From contig NZ_CP107905.1 in NCBI RefSeq assembly GCF_036014015.1, positions 5,022,001-5,086,000 on the forward strand: a stretch of 64,000 nucleotides of DNA, in the 5' to 3' direction. The first letter of the stretch is position 1, and the number at the start of each line of letters is the position of its first letter. A program made the translations under genes and the position numbers. Below are positions 34,737 to 42,953 of this stretch, piece by piece. Below the pieces are notes generated by a model. The model was not told the DNA's origin and did not search any database. It worked only from the letters and a program-made list of their open reading frames with translations. Origin of the DNA: Streptomyces sp. NBC_00457 (GTDB lineage: Bacteria; Actinomycetota; Actinomycetes; Streptomycetales; Streptomycetaceae).

Positions 34737-37700
34737 GTGGAGGCCTTGAGTTCCGACTCAGGGGCGCGCACAGCCTTCGCGGAACGCCTCGCGCTGCTGT
34801 ACCGGGAGGCCGGCAACCCTCCCCTCAAGCGCGTGGCCGAGGCGGTCGTACAGCTGCAGCGGGTCGATGAGCGGGGGCGGCCCGTACGAGTGTCCGCGCA
34901 GCGGATCAGCGACTGGCGGCGGGCGAAGAACGTACCGGCCCAGTTCGCCGCCCTCGCGGCGGTGCTGCACATCCTGATCCCGCAGGCGCGGCGCGCACGG
35001 CCCACTCCGGTGTCGCCCGGCCTGTACGACCTGGCTCAATGGCAGCGCATCTGGGAACAGGCGGTGGCCGATCCCATCGGCGAGCGTGCCGCCGTGTCCG
35101 GGGAAGGGGAAGGGGAAGGGCAAGGGGGGGAGCGGTCCGCCGGCGACGCCCCTGCCGTACCCGGTGGTGTGTGTCCCTACCGGGGGCTCGCTTCCTATCG
35201 GCAGCAGGACGCGCGGTGGTTCTTCGGCCGGGAGCGGAGCACCGAAGCCCTCATGGCGCAGCTCCGTGCGGCGGAGAAGACTGGCGGCCTGGTCATGCTC
35301 GTGGGCGCCTCGGGCGCGGGCAAGTCCTCCCTGCTCAACGCCGGTCTGGTGCCCGCGCTTGAGCAGGACGCGCGGGAGGTGGTGCAGCTCGTGCCGGGCG
35401 CCCGTCCGCTCGCCGAGCTGACCGAACGGATCCCCGAGCTCGCGCCCCTGGTCGACACCTCGGATGTGGACACGGGCGCGGTGCGGGAAGCCGTCGCCGC
35501 CTGGGCGCGGCCCTCCTCCCCCGCCCGCCCCGTCCTCATCGTCGACCAGTTCGAAGAGGCCTTCACCCTCTGCACCGACGAGGCGGACCGGCGTACGTTC
35601 ATCCAGCTTCTGCACGCCGCGTGCGCTCCCGCCTCCGACGGCCCCGCCCCCGTCCTCGTGGTCCTCGGCATACGCGCCGACTTCTACGAGCAGTGCCTCG
35701 CCCATCCCGAGCTGGCCGACGCGCTGCAGCACCGGCACATGGTGCTCGGGCCGCTGACCACGGCCGAGTTGCGCGAGGCGGTGACCGGTCCCGCCAAGGC
35801 CGTGGGCCTGGAACTGGAGCCCGGCCTCGCGGAACTGATCGTCCGTGAGGTGAGCGCCGACGGCCCGCGCGGGGCGCACGACGCCGGTGTGCTGCCGCTC
35901 CTCTCCCACGCCCTGCTCGCCACCTGGCAGCGCCGGAAGGCGGGCCGGCTGACGCTGGCCGGCTTCCGGGCGGCGGGCGGCATCCAGGGCGCGGTGGCGG
36001 CGACCGCGGAGCGGGCCTGGTCCGGCCTCGATCCGGCGGCGCGTACGGCCGCGCGGCTGCTGCTGCTCAGGCTGGTCCGGCTGGGCGAGGACACCCAGGC
36101 CACGCGGCGGCGCGGGACCCGGCGGCAGCTCGCGGAGGAGTCCACCGACCCCGGCAAGACGGAGGAGTCGCTGGAGGCGCTGGTCAGGGCCCGGTTGGTG
36201 ACGCTCGACGCGGAGAGCGTGGAGATCACCCATGAGGCGCTGCTGCACGCCTGGCCGCGGCTGCGCGACTGGATCGACGAGGGCCGCAGCGACCATCTGC
36301 TGCGCCAGCGACTGGAGGAGGACAGCAGGTCCTGGGAGGGCTCGAACCGCGATACGGCGCTGCTGTACCGGGGTTCCCGGCTGGAGCAGGCCCACAACTG
36401 GGCCAAGTCCGCCGGGGACACCTTCCTGACCCGCAGCGCGGTGGAGTTCCTGGCCGCGTCGGTGCGCTTGCGCCGGCGCGTGGTCTGGATCAGCCGGGGC
36501 GCGGTCGCGACGCTGGTGGTCCTGGCGGTCGTGGCCGTCGGTGCGGCGGTGGTCGCGATACAGCAGCGGGACGACGCGGTGTTCGCGCAGGTGCTCGCCG
36601 AGTCCGATCGCGTGCAGTCCACGGATCCGTCGCTGTCCGCGCAGCTCGGCCTGGTGGCGCACCGGCTGCGGCCGGACGACGCGGACGCCAACAACCGGCT
36701 GATCTCGATCGTCAACGCACCATTGGCCACACCGCTGCTCGGCCACACCGGCGCCGTCTACCTCACCACGTTCAGCCCGGACGGCCGGCTGCTGGCCACC
36801 GCCAGCTACGACCGGACCGTACGCCTGTGGGACGTATCGGACCCGACCCGGCCCAAGGCCGTCGGCAAACCCCTGACCGGGCACACCAGTTGGGTGAGCA
36901 GCGCGGTCTTCAGCCCCGACGGGAAGACCCTGGCCAGCGCGGGGGACGACGGCACGCTCCGGCTGTGGGACGTGCGCGATCCGAGCCGTCCGCGGTCGCT
37001 CGGCGCACCGCTGACCGGGCACGACGGCACGATCTACCTGGTCGCCTTCAGCCCGGACGGGCACACGCTGGCCACCGCCGACGAGAAGCGGAACGTACGT
37101 CTATGGGATGTGCGCGACGTGCGGCGGCCGAGGACGCTCGGCACGCTGACCGGCCACACCGCACCCGTGCGCTCGGTGGCGTTCAGCCCCGACGGGCGGA
37201 CGCTGGCGGCGGGCGGCGACGACAACACGGTCACGCTGTGGGACATGGACGATCCGCGCCGTCCGGATCGGATCGGTACGCCGCTGACCGGCCACACCGA
37301 CACCGTGCACTCGGTGGCCTTCAGCCCCGACGGCCGCACGCTCGCCAGCGGCAGCTCGGACAACACCATCCGGCTGTGGGACGTCACCGACCGCGGCCGC
37401 GCGACCGCGCTCGGCTCGCCGCTGACCGGGCACACCGGCCCCATCTGGTCCGTGGCCTTCAGCCCGGACGGAAGCATGCTCGCCGCGGGCAGCGCGGACA
37501 GTACGGCGAGTCTGTGGAACGTCCGCAATCCGGCCTATCCCTCGCAGGTCGGCATGCCGCTCTCGGGCAGCAGCGGGGAGATGTACGCCATCGGCTTCAG
37601 CCCCGACGGCCGCACCCTCGCCACCGGCACGGGTGACGGCAAGGCCCGGCTCTGGTCGATCCCGAGGTCGGACATGATCGGCCGGATCGGGGCGTTCCGC

Positions 37701-38711
37701 CGGGACGGGAAGATCCTCGCCACGGGCAGCGGCGACAGCAAGATCCGGCTGTGGAACGTGGCCAGTCCCGGCCGGCCCGTGGCGCTGGGCAAGCCGTTCA
37801 CGACCGGGGAGCGCGACATCCGGCTGCTGGCGTTCTCGCCCGACGGCCGCACCCTCGCCATCCTCACCGGCGTCCGCAACACGGTGCAGCTGTGGAACAT
37901 CTCCGACCCCGCCCACCCCGTCGCGTACGGCAAGCCGGTCCTGCTGGACACGCGGTATTCGGGCCCCGACTCGCTCGCCTTCAGCCCCGACGGCCGCACC
38001 CTCGCCAGCGCCTACGACGACCGCACCATCCAGCTGTGGAACGCCGCCGACCCGGCCCACCTCGTCCCGCTCGGCAAGCCGCTCACCGGTCACAAGGGGT
38101 ACGTCAACGCCCTCGCCTTCAGCCCTGACGGCCGCACCCTCGCCAGCGGCAGCGCCGACCTCACGATCCGCCTGTGGAACGTCGCCGACCTGCGCCACGC
38201 GACGCCACTCGGCAAGCCGCTCACCGGGCACGTCGGCCCCATCAACGCCCTCGCCTACACCCCGGACGGCCGCACCCTGGCCAGCGGCAGCGACGACAAC
38301 ACGGTCCGCCTGTGGAACGTCACCGACCCCGCCGGGGCGACCCTGCTGGGCCGTCCCCTCACCGGCCACACCGAGGCGCTGGTGTCGCTCACCTTCAGCC
38401 ACGACGGCCGCACCCTGGCCAGCGGCGGCAACGACAACACGGTCCGCCTGTGGAACGTCACCGACCCCGCCGACGCCGGCCCCATCGGCCAGTCGATGAG
38501 CCCCAACGCCAAGACGGGCAACTTCCTGTCGTTCAGCCCCACCGGCCACATGCTCGGGGTGTCCAGCGGCTCCGACACCGTACGGCTGTGGAACCTGGAC
38601 GTCGACCAGGCGATCAGCCGGATCTGCGCGGCCACGCACGGCGTACTGACGCGGGAGCAATGGCAGGAGTACCTGCCCCGTTTGTCGTACGAGCCGCCGT
38701 GCCGTCAGTGA
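34737..38711 (+). CDS. HTH-like/STAND ATPase with 14 WD40 repeats
   Basis: The 1324-residue protein has four parts. Residues 1-95 resemble a Streptomyces helix-turn-helix-like N-terminal module (VSAQRISDWRRAKNVPAQFAAL). A STAND/nSTAND P-loop domain follows with Walker A GASGAGKSS (190-198) and Walker B VLIVDQFEE (about 260). One membrane helix lies at about 582-605 (VATLVVLAVVAVGAAVVAI). From residue 663 on come 14 WD40 repeats (LTGHT..V.SVAFSPDGRTLASG...TIRLWDV), enough for two seven-bladed propellers. Repeat 8 lacks the GH start. STAND proteins are signal-triggered oligomeric switches; defence roles are known for relatives. GTG 34737 is the chosen start. Confidence 0.85.
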   Translation: MEALSSDSGARTAFAERLALLYREAGNPPLKRVAEAVVQLQRVDERGRPVRVSAQRISDWRRAKNVPAQFAALAAVLHILIPQARRARPTPVSPGLYDLAQWQRIWEQAVADPIGERAAVSGEGEGEGQGGERSAGDAPAVPGGVCPYRGLASYRQQDARWFFGRERSTEALMAQLRAAEKTGGLVMLVGASGAGKSSLLNAGLVPALEQDAREVVQLVPGARPLAELTERIPELAPLVDTSDVDTGAVREAVAAWARPSSPARPVLIVDQFEEAFTLCTDEADRRTFIQLLHAACAPASDGPAPVLVVLGIRADFYEQCLAHPELADALQHRHMVLGPLTTAELREAVTGPAKAVGLELEPGLAELIVREVSADGPRGAHDAGVLPLLSHALLATWQRRKAGRLTLAGFRAAGGIQGAVAATAERAWSGLDPAARTAARLLLLRLVRLGEDTQATRRRGTRRQLAEESTDPGKTEESLEALVRARLVTLDAESVEITHEALLHAWPRLRDWIDEGRSDHLLRQRLEEDSRSWEGSNRDTALLYRGSRLEQAHNWAKSAGDTFLTRSAVEFLAASVRLRRRVVWISRGAVATLVVLAVVAVGAAVVAIQQRDDAVFAQVLAESDRVQSTDPSLSAQLGLVAHRLRPDDADANNRLISIVNAPLATPLLGHTGAVYLTTFSPDGRLLATASYDRTVRLWDVSDPTRPKAVGKPLTGHTSWVSSAVFSPDGKTLASAGDDGTLRLWDVRDPSRPRSLGAPLTGHDGTIYLVAFSPDGHTLATADEKRNVRLWDVRDVRRPRTLGTLTGHTAPVRSVAFSPDGRTLAAGGDDNTVTLWDMDDPRRPDRIGTPLTGHTDTVHSVAFSPDGRTLASGSSDNTIRLWDVTDRGRATALGSPLTGHTGPIWSVAFSPDGSMLAAGSADSTASLWNVRNPAYPSQVGMPLSGSSGEMYAIGFSPDGRTLATGTGDGKARLWSIPRSDMIGRIGAFRRDGKILATGSGDSKIRLWNVASPGRPVALGKPFTTGERDIRLLAFSPDGRTLAILTGVRNTVQLWNISDPAHPVAYGKPVLLDTRYSGPDSLAFSPDGRTLASAYDDRTIQLWNAADPAHLVPLGKPLTGHKGYVNALAFSPDGRTLASGSADLTIRLWNVADLRHATPLGKPLTGHVGPINALAYTPDGRTLASGSDDNTVRLWNVTDPAGATLLGRPLTGHTEALVSLTFSHDGRTLASGGNDNTVRLWNVTDPADAGPIGQSMSPNAKTGNFLSFSPTGHMLGVSSGSDTVRLWNLDVDQAISRICAATHGVLTREQWQEYLPRLSYEPPCRQ

Positions 38712-38787
38712 TCCCGATCACAACGCGATGATGTGGCTGAGCAGTCGCCTCCCACAGCACTCGCGGCCTTGTTAGCCTTGGCCATAG

Positions 38788-38831
38788 CCCGATCGCTGGT
38801 GCATCCCCCGTCGCCAGCGATCGGGTCTTTT
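38788..38831 (+). terminator. Classical intrinsic terminator
   Basis: CCCGATCGCTGG (38788-38799) pairs perfectly with 38814-38825 and is followed by TCTTTT. It ends the WD40/STAND transcript and separates it from the GntR-type gene. One of the few U-tract terminators in the window. Confidence 0.85.
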
Positions 38832-38884
38832 CGTGCGGACGTCTTCTGTGAGGCTGTTTTCGCCGGGAGTCTTAGGCTGAGGCT

Positions 38885-39508
38885 GTGCCGAAAGCGTACG
38901 AAGAGATCGAGGACGACCTCCGCCACCCGCGCCCCCGCGCCGTCCGCGACAACGCGCGGCACCAGTGGGAGAAGGACCGCGCCCGCCGTCCGCTGCGCAC
39001 GCGGGCCGGGACCGGCGCCACGGAACACGAGACCGGACTGCACCGCGACGACCTCGTCTTCTACGCCAAGTACCGCACGATCGAGGCACCGGAGGCCCTC
39101 GCGGACGCGTTCGGCGTCCCGGCGGGGACCCTGCTCCTGGAGCGGACGTACCGCACCCGCTGCGCCACCGGGACGGCCCCCTTCAGCCTGGTCACCTCCT
39201 ACCTGGTCCACGACATGATCGCGGCCAACCCCGACGTCCTGGACGACAGCAAGGAACCCTGGCCCGGCGGCACCCAGCACCAGCTCTCCACGGTCGGCAT
39301 CGAGGTGGACCGCATCGAGGAACGCTTCACCGCCCGTCCACCGACGCCTCAGGAGGCGCGAGAGCTGGAGCTGCCGCCCGGTACTGCGGTGATCCTGCTG
39401 CGCAAGACGTCGTACGACATCCATGACCGCGTCGTCGACATCTCCCACGTCACGCTGCCCGGCGACCGCACGGAACTCGTCTTCACCACGCCCCTGGAAA
39501 GGTGGTGA
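38885..39508 (+). CDS. UTRA-domain GntR-family protein lacking the winged helix
   Basis: The 207-residue protein starts at GTG 38885 with the usual first residues of HutC-type GntR regulators (PKAYEEIEDDLR) and then jumps to the post-helix linker (RAVRDNARHQWEKDRARRP). The roughly 65-residue winged helix expected between is absent, in frame. The effector-binding UTRA domain is complete (GDLVFYAKY-like strand, LVTSYLVHDMI, GGTQHQLSTVGIEVDRIEE, VILLRKTSYD). It should bind ligand but not DNA as a normal GntR protein. The stop overlaps the glycosyltransferase start by 7 bp. Confidence 0.75.
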   Translation: MPKAYEEIEDDLRHPRPRAVRDNARHQWEKDRARRPLRTRAGTGATEHETGLHRDDLVFYAKYRTIEAPEALADAFGVPAGTLLLERTYRTRCATGTAPFSLVTSYLVHDMIAANPDVLDDSKEPWPGGTQHQLSTVGIEVDRIEERFTARPPTPQEARELELPPGTAVILLRKTSYDIHDRVVDISHVTLPGDRTELVFTTPLERW

Positions 39509-40275
39509 GCGCTGCCGTGAGCCGGCGCGTCGTCGTCGTCACCGCCGTGCACGCGCCCTCGGCCGCGTTCCTGGCGGACGCCCACAAGTCGCTCTGCGCA
39601 CAGGAGTTGCCCGCCGGCTGGGAGTGGCACTGGGTGATCCAGGAGGACGGCACGACCGATGCCGTCGCCCCGTACGTCCCCGACGACGACCGCGTGACCT
39701 TCCGTCAGGGGCGCCCGGGTGGCCCCGGTGTCGCCCGCACGATCGCCCTCGCGCAGGCCGACGGCGACTACGTGAAGATCCTCGACGCCGACGACCAGCT
39801 CACCCCCGGCGCGCTCGCCCGCGACCTGGCGGCCCTTGAGGCCGACCCCACGATCGGCTGGGCGACGTCGCGGGCGCTGGACCTCCTGCCGGACGGCTCG
39901 ACGGTCGGCTTCCCCGGCGATCCTGGCCACGGCCCCGTGGAGCGCGGGACCGTACTGAACTTCTGGAAGGCCAACGACTTCCGCGCCCAGGTCCACCCGG
40001 CCACGCTGTGCGTACGCCGGGACCTGCTGCTGGCGCTCGGCGGCTGGATGGCCCTCCCCGCGTCCGAGGACACCGGCCTGCTGCTCGCCCTCAACTCCGT
40101 GAGCCGTGGCTGGTTCTCGGCGGAGGTGGGGCTGCTGTACCGCAAGTGGGAGGGGCAGGTCACCGGGCAGGCGTCCCATGTCGATCCCGGCGAACGGGAG
40201 GCACGGATGGCGGTGGTGGAGGCGCGGGCACGGGCGTTGGGGGAGCTGCGGTGGAGCTATCCGGCCGCCGACTGA
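39502..40275 (+). CDS. Family 2 glycosyltransferase
   Basis: The 257-residue protein has a GT-A fold: RRVVVVTAVHAPSAAFLADAHKSL at the start, the WVIQEDGTTD strand, GGPGVARTIALAQADGDYVKILDADDQL with the metal-binding DADD, and a late acceptor region GGWMALPASEDTGLLLAL. GT2 enzymes move sugars from nucleotide donors to saccharide or lipid acceptors. GTG 39502 overlaps the UTRA gene; GTG 39517 is the alternative start. Pairing of a GntR-type gene with this transferase recurs in Streptomyces. Confidence 0.8.
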   Translation: MVSAAVSRRVVVVTAVHAPSAAFLADAHKSLCAQELPAGWEWHWVIQEDGTTDAVAPYVPDDDRVTFRQGRPGGPGVARTIALAQADGDYVKILDADDQLTPGALARDLAALEADPTIGWATSRALDLLPDGSTVGFPGDPGHGPVERGTVLNFWKANDFRAQVHPATLCVRRDLLLALGGWMALPASEDTGLLLALNSVSRGWFSAEVGLLYRKWEGQVTGQASHVDPGEREARMAVVEARARALGELRWSYPAAD

Positions 40276-40322
40276 ACCAGCCGTTCACCGCGGGTGCGGG
40301 CGTTGGCGGAACTGGGGTAGAG

Positions 40323-41699
40323 CTATCCGGGCGCTGACTGAACCAGCCGTTCCACCTTCGCGGCGGCGGTCTCGGCCCGGCGTCTGGCCTCGCGGATGCG
40401 GCGCTCGGTGCGTCGTAGATCCTCGTGCGCCTTGCGCTCGGCGGCCCGTGCCTCCTCGTACTCGCCCTCGGTGCGTTTCAGCTCGGCGGAGAGTTCGTCC
40501 ATGTGCCGCCGGAGCTGCTCCGCCAGTTTCCGCGCCTGGTCGACGTCGCGGGTGGCGGTTGCGGCTTCCTTCTCGCGGGCACGCAGTTCGGCGTCGGCGT
40601 CCTGGGCGTCCTTGCGAGCCCGGTCCAGGCGCTCGCGACGCTGCTTGCCGGCTCTGCTGGGCGGCGGCTCGGCGGGTGCGGTGCGTGGCTTGGCGGCACG
40701 CGGCTGGGCGGCGGGGGTGGGACGCGGCTGGGTGGCGGAGGCGGGGCGCGGCCTGGCACTGGGGGCGCGACGCGGCTCGGCGGCAGGGGCGGCGCGCGGC
40801 TTGGCGGCAGGGGCGGCGCGCGGCTCGGCGGCAGGAACGGGTCGCGGCCTGCCGACAGGGGCGGCGCGCGGCTCGGCGGCAGGAACGGGTCGCGGCCTGC
40901 CGACAGGGGCGGCGCGCGGCTCGGCGGCAGGAACGGGTCGCGGCCTGCCGACAGGGGCGGCGCGCGGCTCGGCGGCAGGAACGGGTCGCGGCCTGCCGAC
41001 AGGGGCGGCGCGCGGCTCGGCGGCAGGAACGGGTCGCGGCCTGCCGACAGGGGCGGCGCGCGGCTCGGCGGCAGGAACGGGTCGCGGCCTGCCGACAGGG
41101 GCGGCGCGCGGCTCGGCGGCAGGAACGGGTCGCGGCCTGCCGACAGGGGCGGCGCGCGGCTCGGCGGCAGGAACGGGTCGCGGCCTGCCGACAGGGGCGG
41201 CGCGCGGCTCGGCCGACAGGGCGGCTGCGGGGAAACCGACCGTGGCGGTGAGGGGTTTGGCGAGTCGGCCGGTGGCCCATTCGCGGGCGGCCTCCGGATC
41301 GGCGAGGACCGTGTGCAGGGTGCTTTCGATCTCGCGCTGCGCGCCCTCGCTGAGGGGGTGACCGGCGTTCGCGGCCAACTGGCCCGCCTGCCGCGACAAC
41401 GCGCTGATCAGGCTCCGCTGCTGCCGGCTGAGGGCCCTCAACTGCGCCCCGTCCAGATCCTGGTGCGCCTGCCGCAGGGCCTCCCCCAGCTTGAGCAGCG
41501 GCTCGATCTGCTCGGGCTGTTCGCGTACGAGGAGGTTGCTGGCCCACGCCGACAGGCTCGGGCGGCGCAGCTTGCCGATCCGCTCGGCGAGGGCGCGGTC
41601 CCCGGCGGTGCGGGCAGCCGCGACACGGGCGGCGCGGGCGGCGGTGAAGTCCTCCGGCCGCAGTCCGTACAGCTCGTCGGCGACAGCGTCCAGATCCAT
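40323..41699 (-). CDS. Coiled-coil protein with Pro/Arg tandem repeats
   Basis: The 458-residue protein has three parts. Residues 1-160 are helical (MDLDAVADELYGLRPEDFTAARAARV, LRRPSLSAWASNLLVR). The middle contains eight perfect 16-residue units (AEPRAAPVGRPRPVPA) plus degenerate ones. The C-terminal 130 residues are a long charged coiled coil (LDRARKDAQDADAELRARE to RRAETAAAKVERL). A very basic flexible linker between helical ends suggests nucleic acid or polymer binding. No enzyme motif is seen. Repeat number is likely to vary between strains. It converges on the glycosyltransferase gene. Confidence 0.75.
   Translation of the reverse strand: MDLDAVADELYGLRPEDFTAARAARVAAARTAGDRALAERIGKLRRPSLSAWASNLLVREQPEQIEPLLKLGEALRQAHQDLDGAQLRALSRQQRSLISALSRQAGQLAANAGHPLSEGAQREIESTLHTVLADPEAAREWATGRLAKPLTATVGFPAAALSAEPRAAPVGRPRPVPAAEPRAAPVGRPRPVPAAEPRAAPVGRPRPVPAAEPRAAPVGRPRPVPAAEPRAAPVGRPRPVPAAEPRAAPVGRPRPVPAAEPRAAPVGRPRPVPAAEPRAAPVGRPRPVPAAEPRAAPAAKPRAAPAAEPRRAPSARPRPASATQPRPTPAAQPRAAKPRTAPAEPPPSRAGKQRRERLDRARKDAQDADAELRAREKEAATATRDVDQARKLAEQLRRHMDELSAELKRTEGEYEEARAAERKAHEDLRRTERRIREARRRAETAAAKVERLVQSAPG
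40811..41212. repeat. 48-bp tandem repeat, 8.4 near-perfect copies
   Basis: The 48-bp unit recurs eight times from 40811 to 41194 with a partial ninth to 41212. No differences between copies were noticed, so it is homogenised or recently expanded. The period is a multiple of three, so copy-number change keeps the reading frame of the coiled-coil protein. Confidence 0.9.
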
Positions 41700-42084
41700 C
41701 GGGGGCCTCTCGACACCACAGGTCCGTCAGGGAGCCCTTCAGCACCACGGGGCTCCGGACAATGTTCTCACTTCGCCGCGATTCAGGCCCCGCGAGAGAC
41801 CCCGCCCGCCGCCCGGGGCCCGGAGCCTGTCGGCGGATCATGCCGCAGACGCACGGCCTGCGCCCCCGCCCGCCGCGTTGCCACCGTCTCCCGCGCGCTC
41901 GGCCACACCCGCGCGGGCCCCCTTCCGCCCCTGGTCACCCGCGCCGACCAGTCACCGCTGCTTCACCGTGATCCAGGCCTCGCGAGAGACCTCGTCCACC
42001 GCCACGACCCCCCGCCCGCCGCGTCGCCACCGTCTGCCACGCGCTCGGACACCCCCGCTCGGAGGGCACCCCATTTCGCCCCAC
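41700..42084. repeat. Intergenic region with diverged direct duplication
   Basis: 385 bp without a gene. Two blocks repeat in order: ATTCAGGCCCCGCGAGAGAC at 41781 against ATCCAGGCCTCGCGAGAGAC at 41971, and CCCGCCCGCCGCGTTGCCACC near 41865 against CCCGCCCGCCGCGTCGCCACC near 42010. The pattern suggests an old duplication of roughly 150-190 bp. Confidence 0.5.
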
Positions 42085-42747
42085 TCACCCCCGCCGATCA
42101 CCCACCGCCGCTCCCCTCCGGCCCGTTCCGCCGGAGGCGGAGGTGTCCCTCGTCGGCGCCCCTAGTGCCCGCAGCGCGAAGTCGATGACCTGCTCGCTCG
42201 CCTCCTCGGCGCTCTGGGCGCTGGGCCGGAGGATCTGCTCGTCGAAGGCGCGCTGCAGCACCGCCGCGATCGCTCGCGCGTCCGCCCGGACGTCGTTGAC
42301 CAGGGGAAAGTCCCCGCTGTCGCGCCCCTGCTCCACGATGAGGGCGAGGATGGCCTCCGCGCCCTCCGCGGCACGGTTCAGTTCGGCGTCGTAGCCGCGT
42401 GCCCGGCGCACCTCCTCCGAGGTCAGCACGAGCACGCGCTGCCGGCGGCGCTTCTCCGAGACCAGACGCATCCGGCTCTGCACATAGCGCCGTAGCGCGT
42501 CCTCGGGGCCCTGTGCCGACGCGATGGCCGTCTGCAGCTCCGCGGTGACCCGGTCGTGGTCGCGGCGGAACATCGCGAGCAGCAGGTCGTCCTTGGAGTC
42601 GAAGTGCCGATAGAAGGCACGGGTGCCCAGCCCGGTCTCCGCGAGGATGTCGCTCACCGAGACGGATGCCCCGCCCGTCGAGGCCAGGCAGCGATGCGCC
42701 GCCTCGATGATGCGCGCCCGCTCCGCGCGCTGATCCTGCTCCGCCAT
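42085..42747 (-). CDS. TetR-family regulator
   Basis: The 220-residue protein has an N-terminal HTH (ARIIEAAHRCLASTGGASVSVSDILAETGLGTRAFYRHFDSKDDLLLAMF) and a helical ligand domain. It is divergent from the amidohydrolase cluster, with a promoter and palindrome between them (42850-42895), and therefore probably controls that cluster. The last 25 residues are Gly/Arg-rich and may be disordered. Confidence 0.85.
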   Translation of the reverse strand: MAEQDQRAERARIIEAAHRCLASTGGASVSVSDILAETGLGTRAFYRHFDSKDDLLLAMFRRDHDRVTAELQTAIASAQGPEDALRRYVQSRMRLVSEKRRRQRVLVLTSEEVRRARGYDAELNRAAEGAEAILALIVEQGRDSGDFPLVNDVRADARAIAAVLQRAFDEQILRPSAQSAEEASEQVIDFALRALGAPTRDTSASGGTGRRGAAVGDRRG

Positions 42748-42849
42748 CGCCCCACTCTCTGCCGAAGAACGAAAATCCCGATCCCGTGCGCCACCAGTCT
42801 AGCGATGGATGCGCTTCCCGGTTCTACCCCGTTCTCACCCGCACACCTA

Positions 42850-42895
42850 TTGACAGGCGTTCCCAGCCGAGCCAACTATGAAAACGCCATTTTCA
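42850..42895 (+). promoter_or_regulatory. Promoter with overlapping palindrome
   Basis: TTGACA (42850-42855) is followed 18 bp later by AACTAT (42874-42879), a plausible sigma-70-type promoter. The palindrome TGAAAA-CGCCA-TTTTCA (42879-42895) overlaps the expected transcription start. This layout fits repression by the divergent TetR protein. Confidence 0.55.
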
Positions 42896-42953
42896 CCTCG
42901 CACCACCTCACCACCTCACCACCTCCAGGCGTGTCGATCGAAGGAGAACGACG

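Noticed and set aside
34758..37064. 768-codon minus-strand frame opposite the STAND/WD40 gene
   Set aside because: Third-position GC bias makes antisense frames long here; it has no motif, while the plus strand has Walker and WD40 signatures.
40811..41212. CRISPR array
   Set aside because: The 48-bp units are contiguous with no unique spacers and sit in a coding frame.
40425..42188. 587-codon plus-strand frame over the repeat protein
   Set aside because: Antisense reading of the tandem repeats; the minus frame has defined helical ends and a coherent start.
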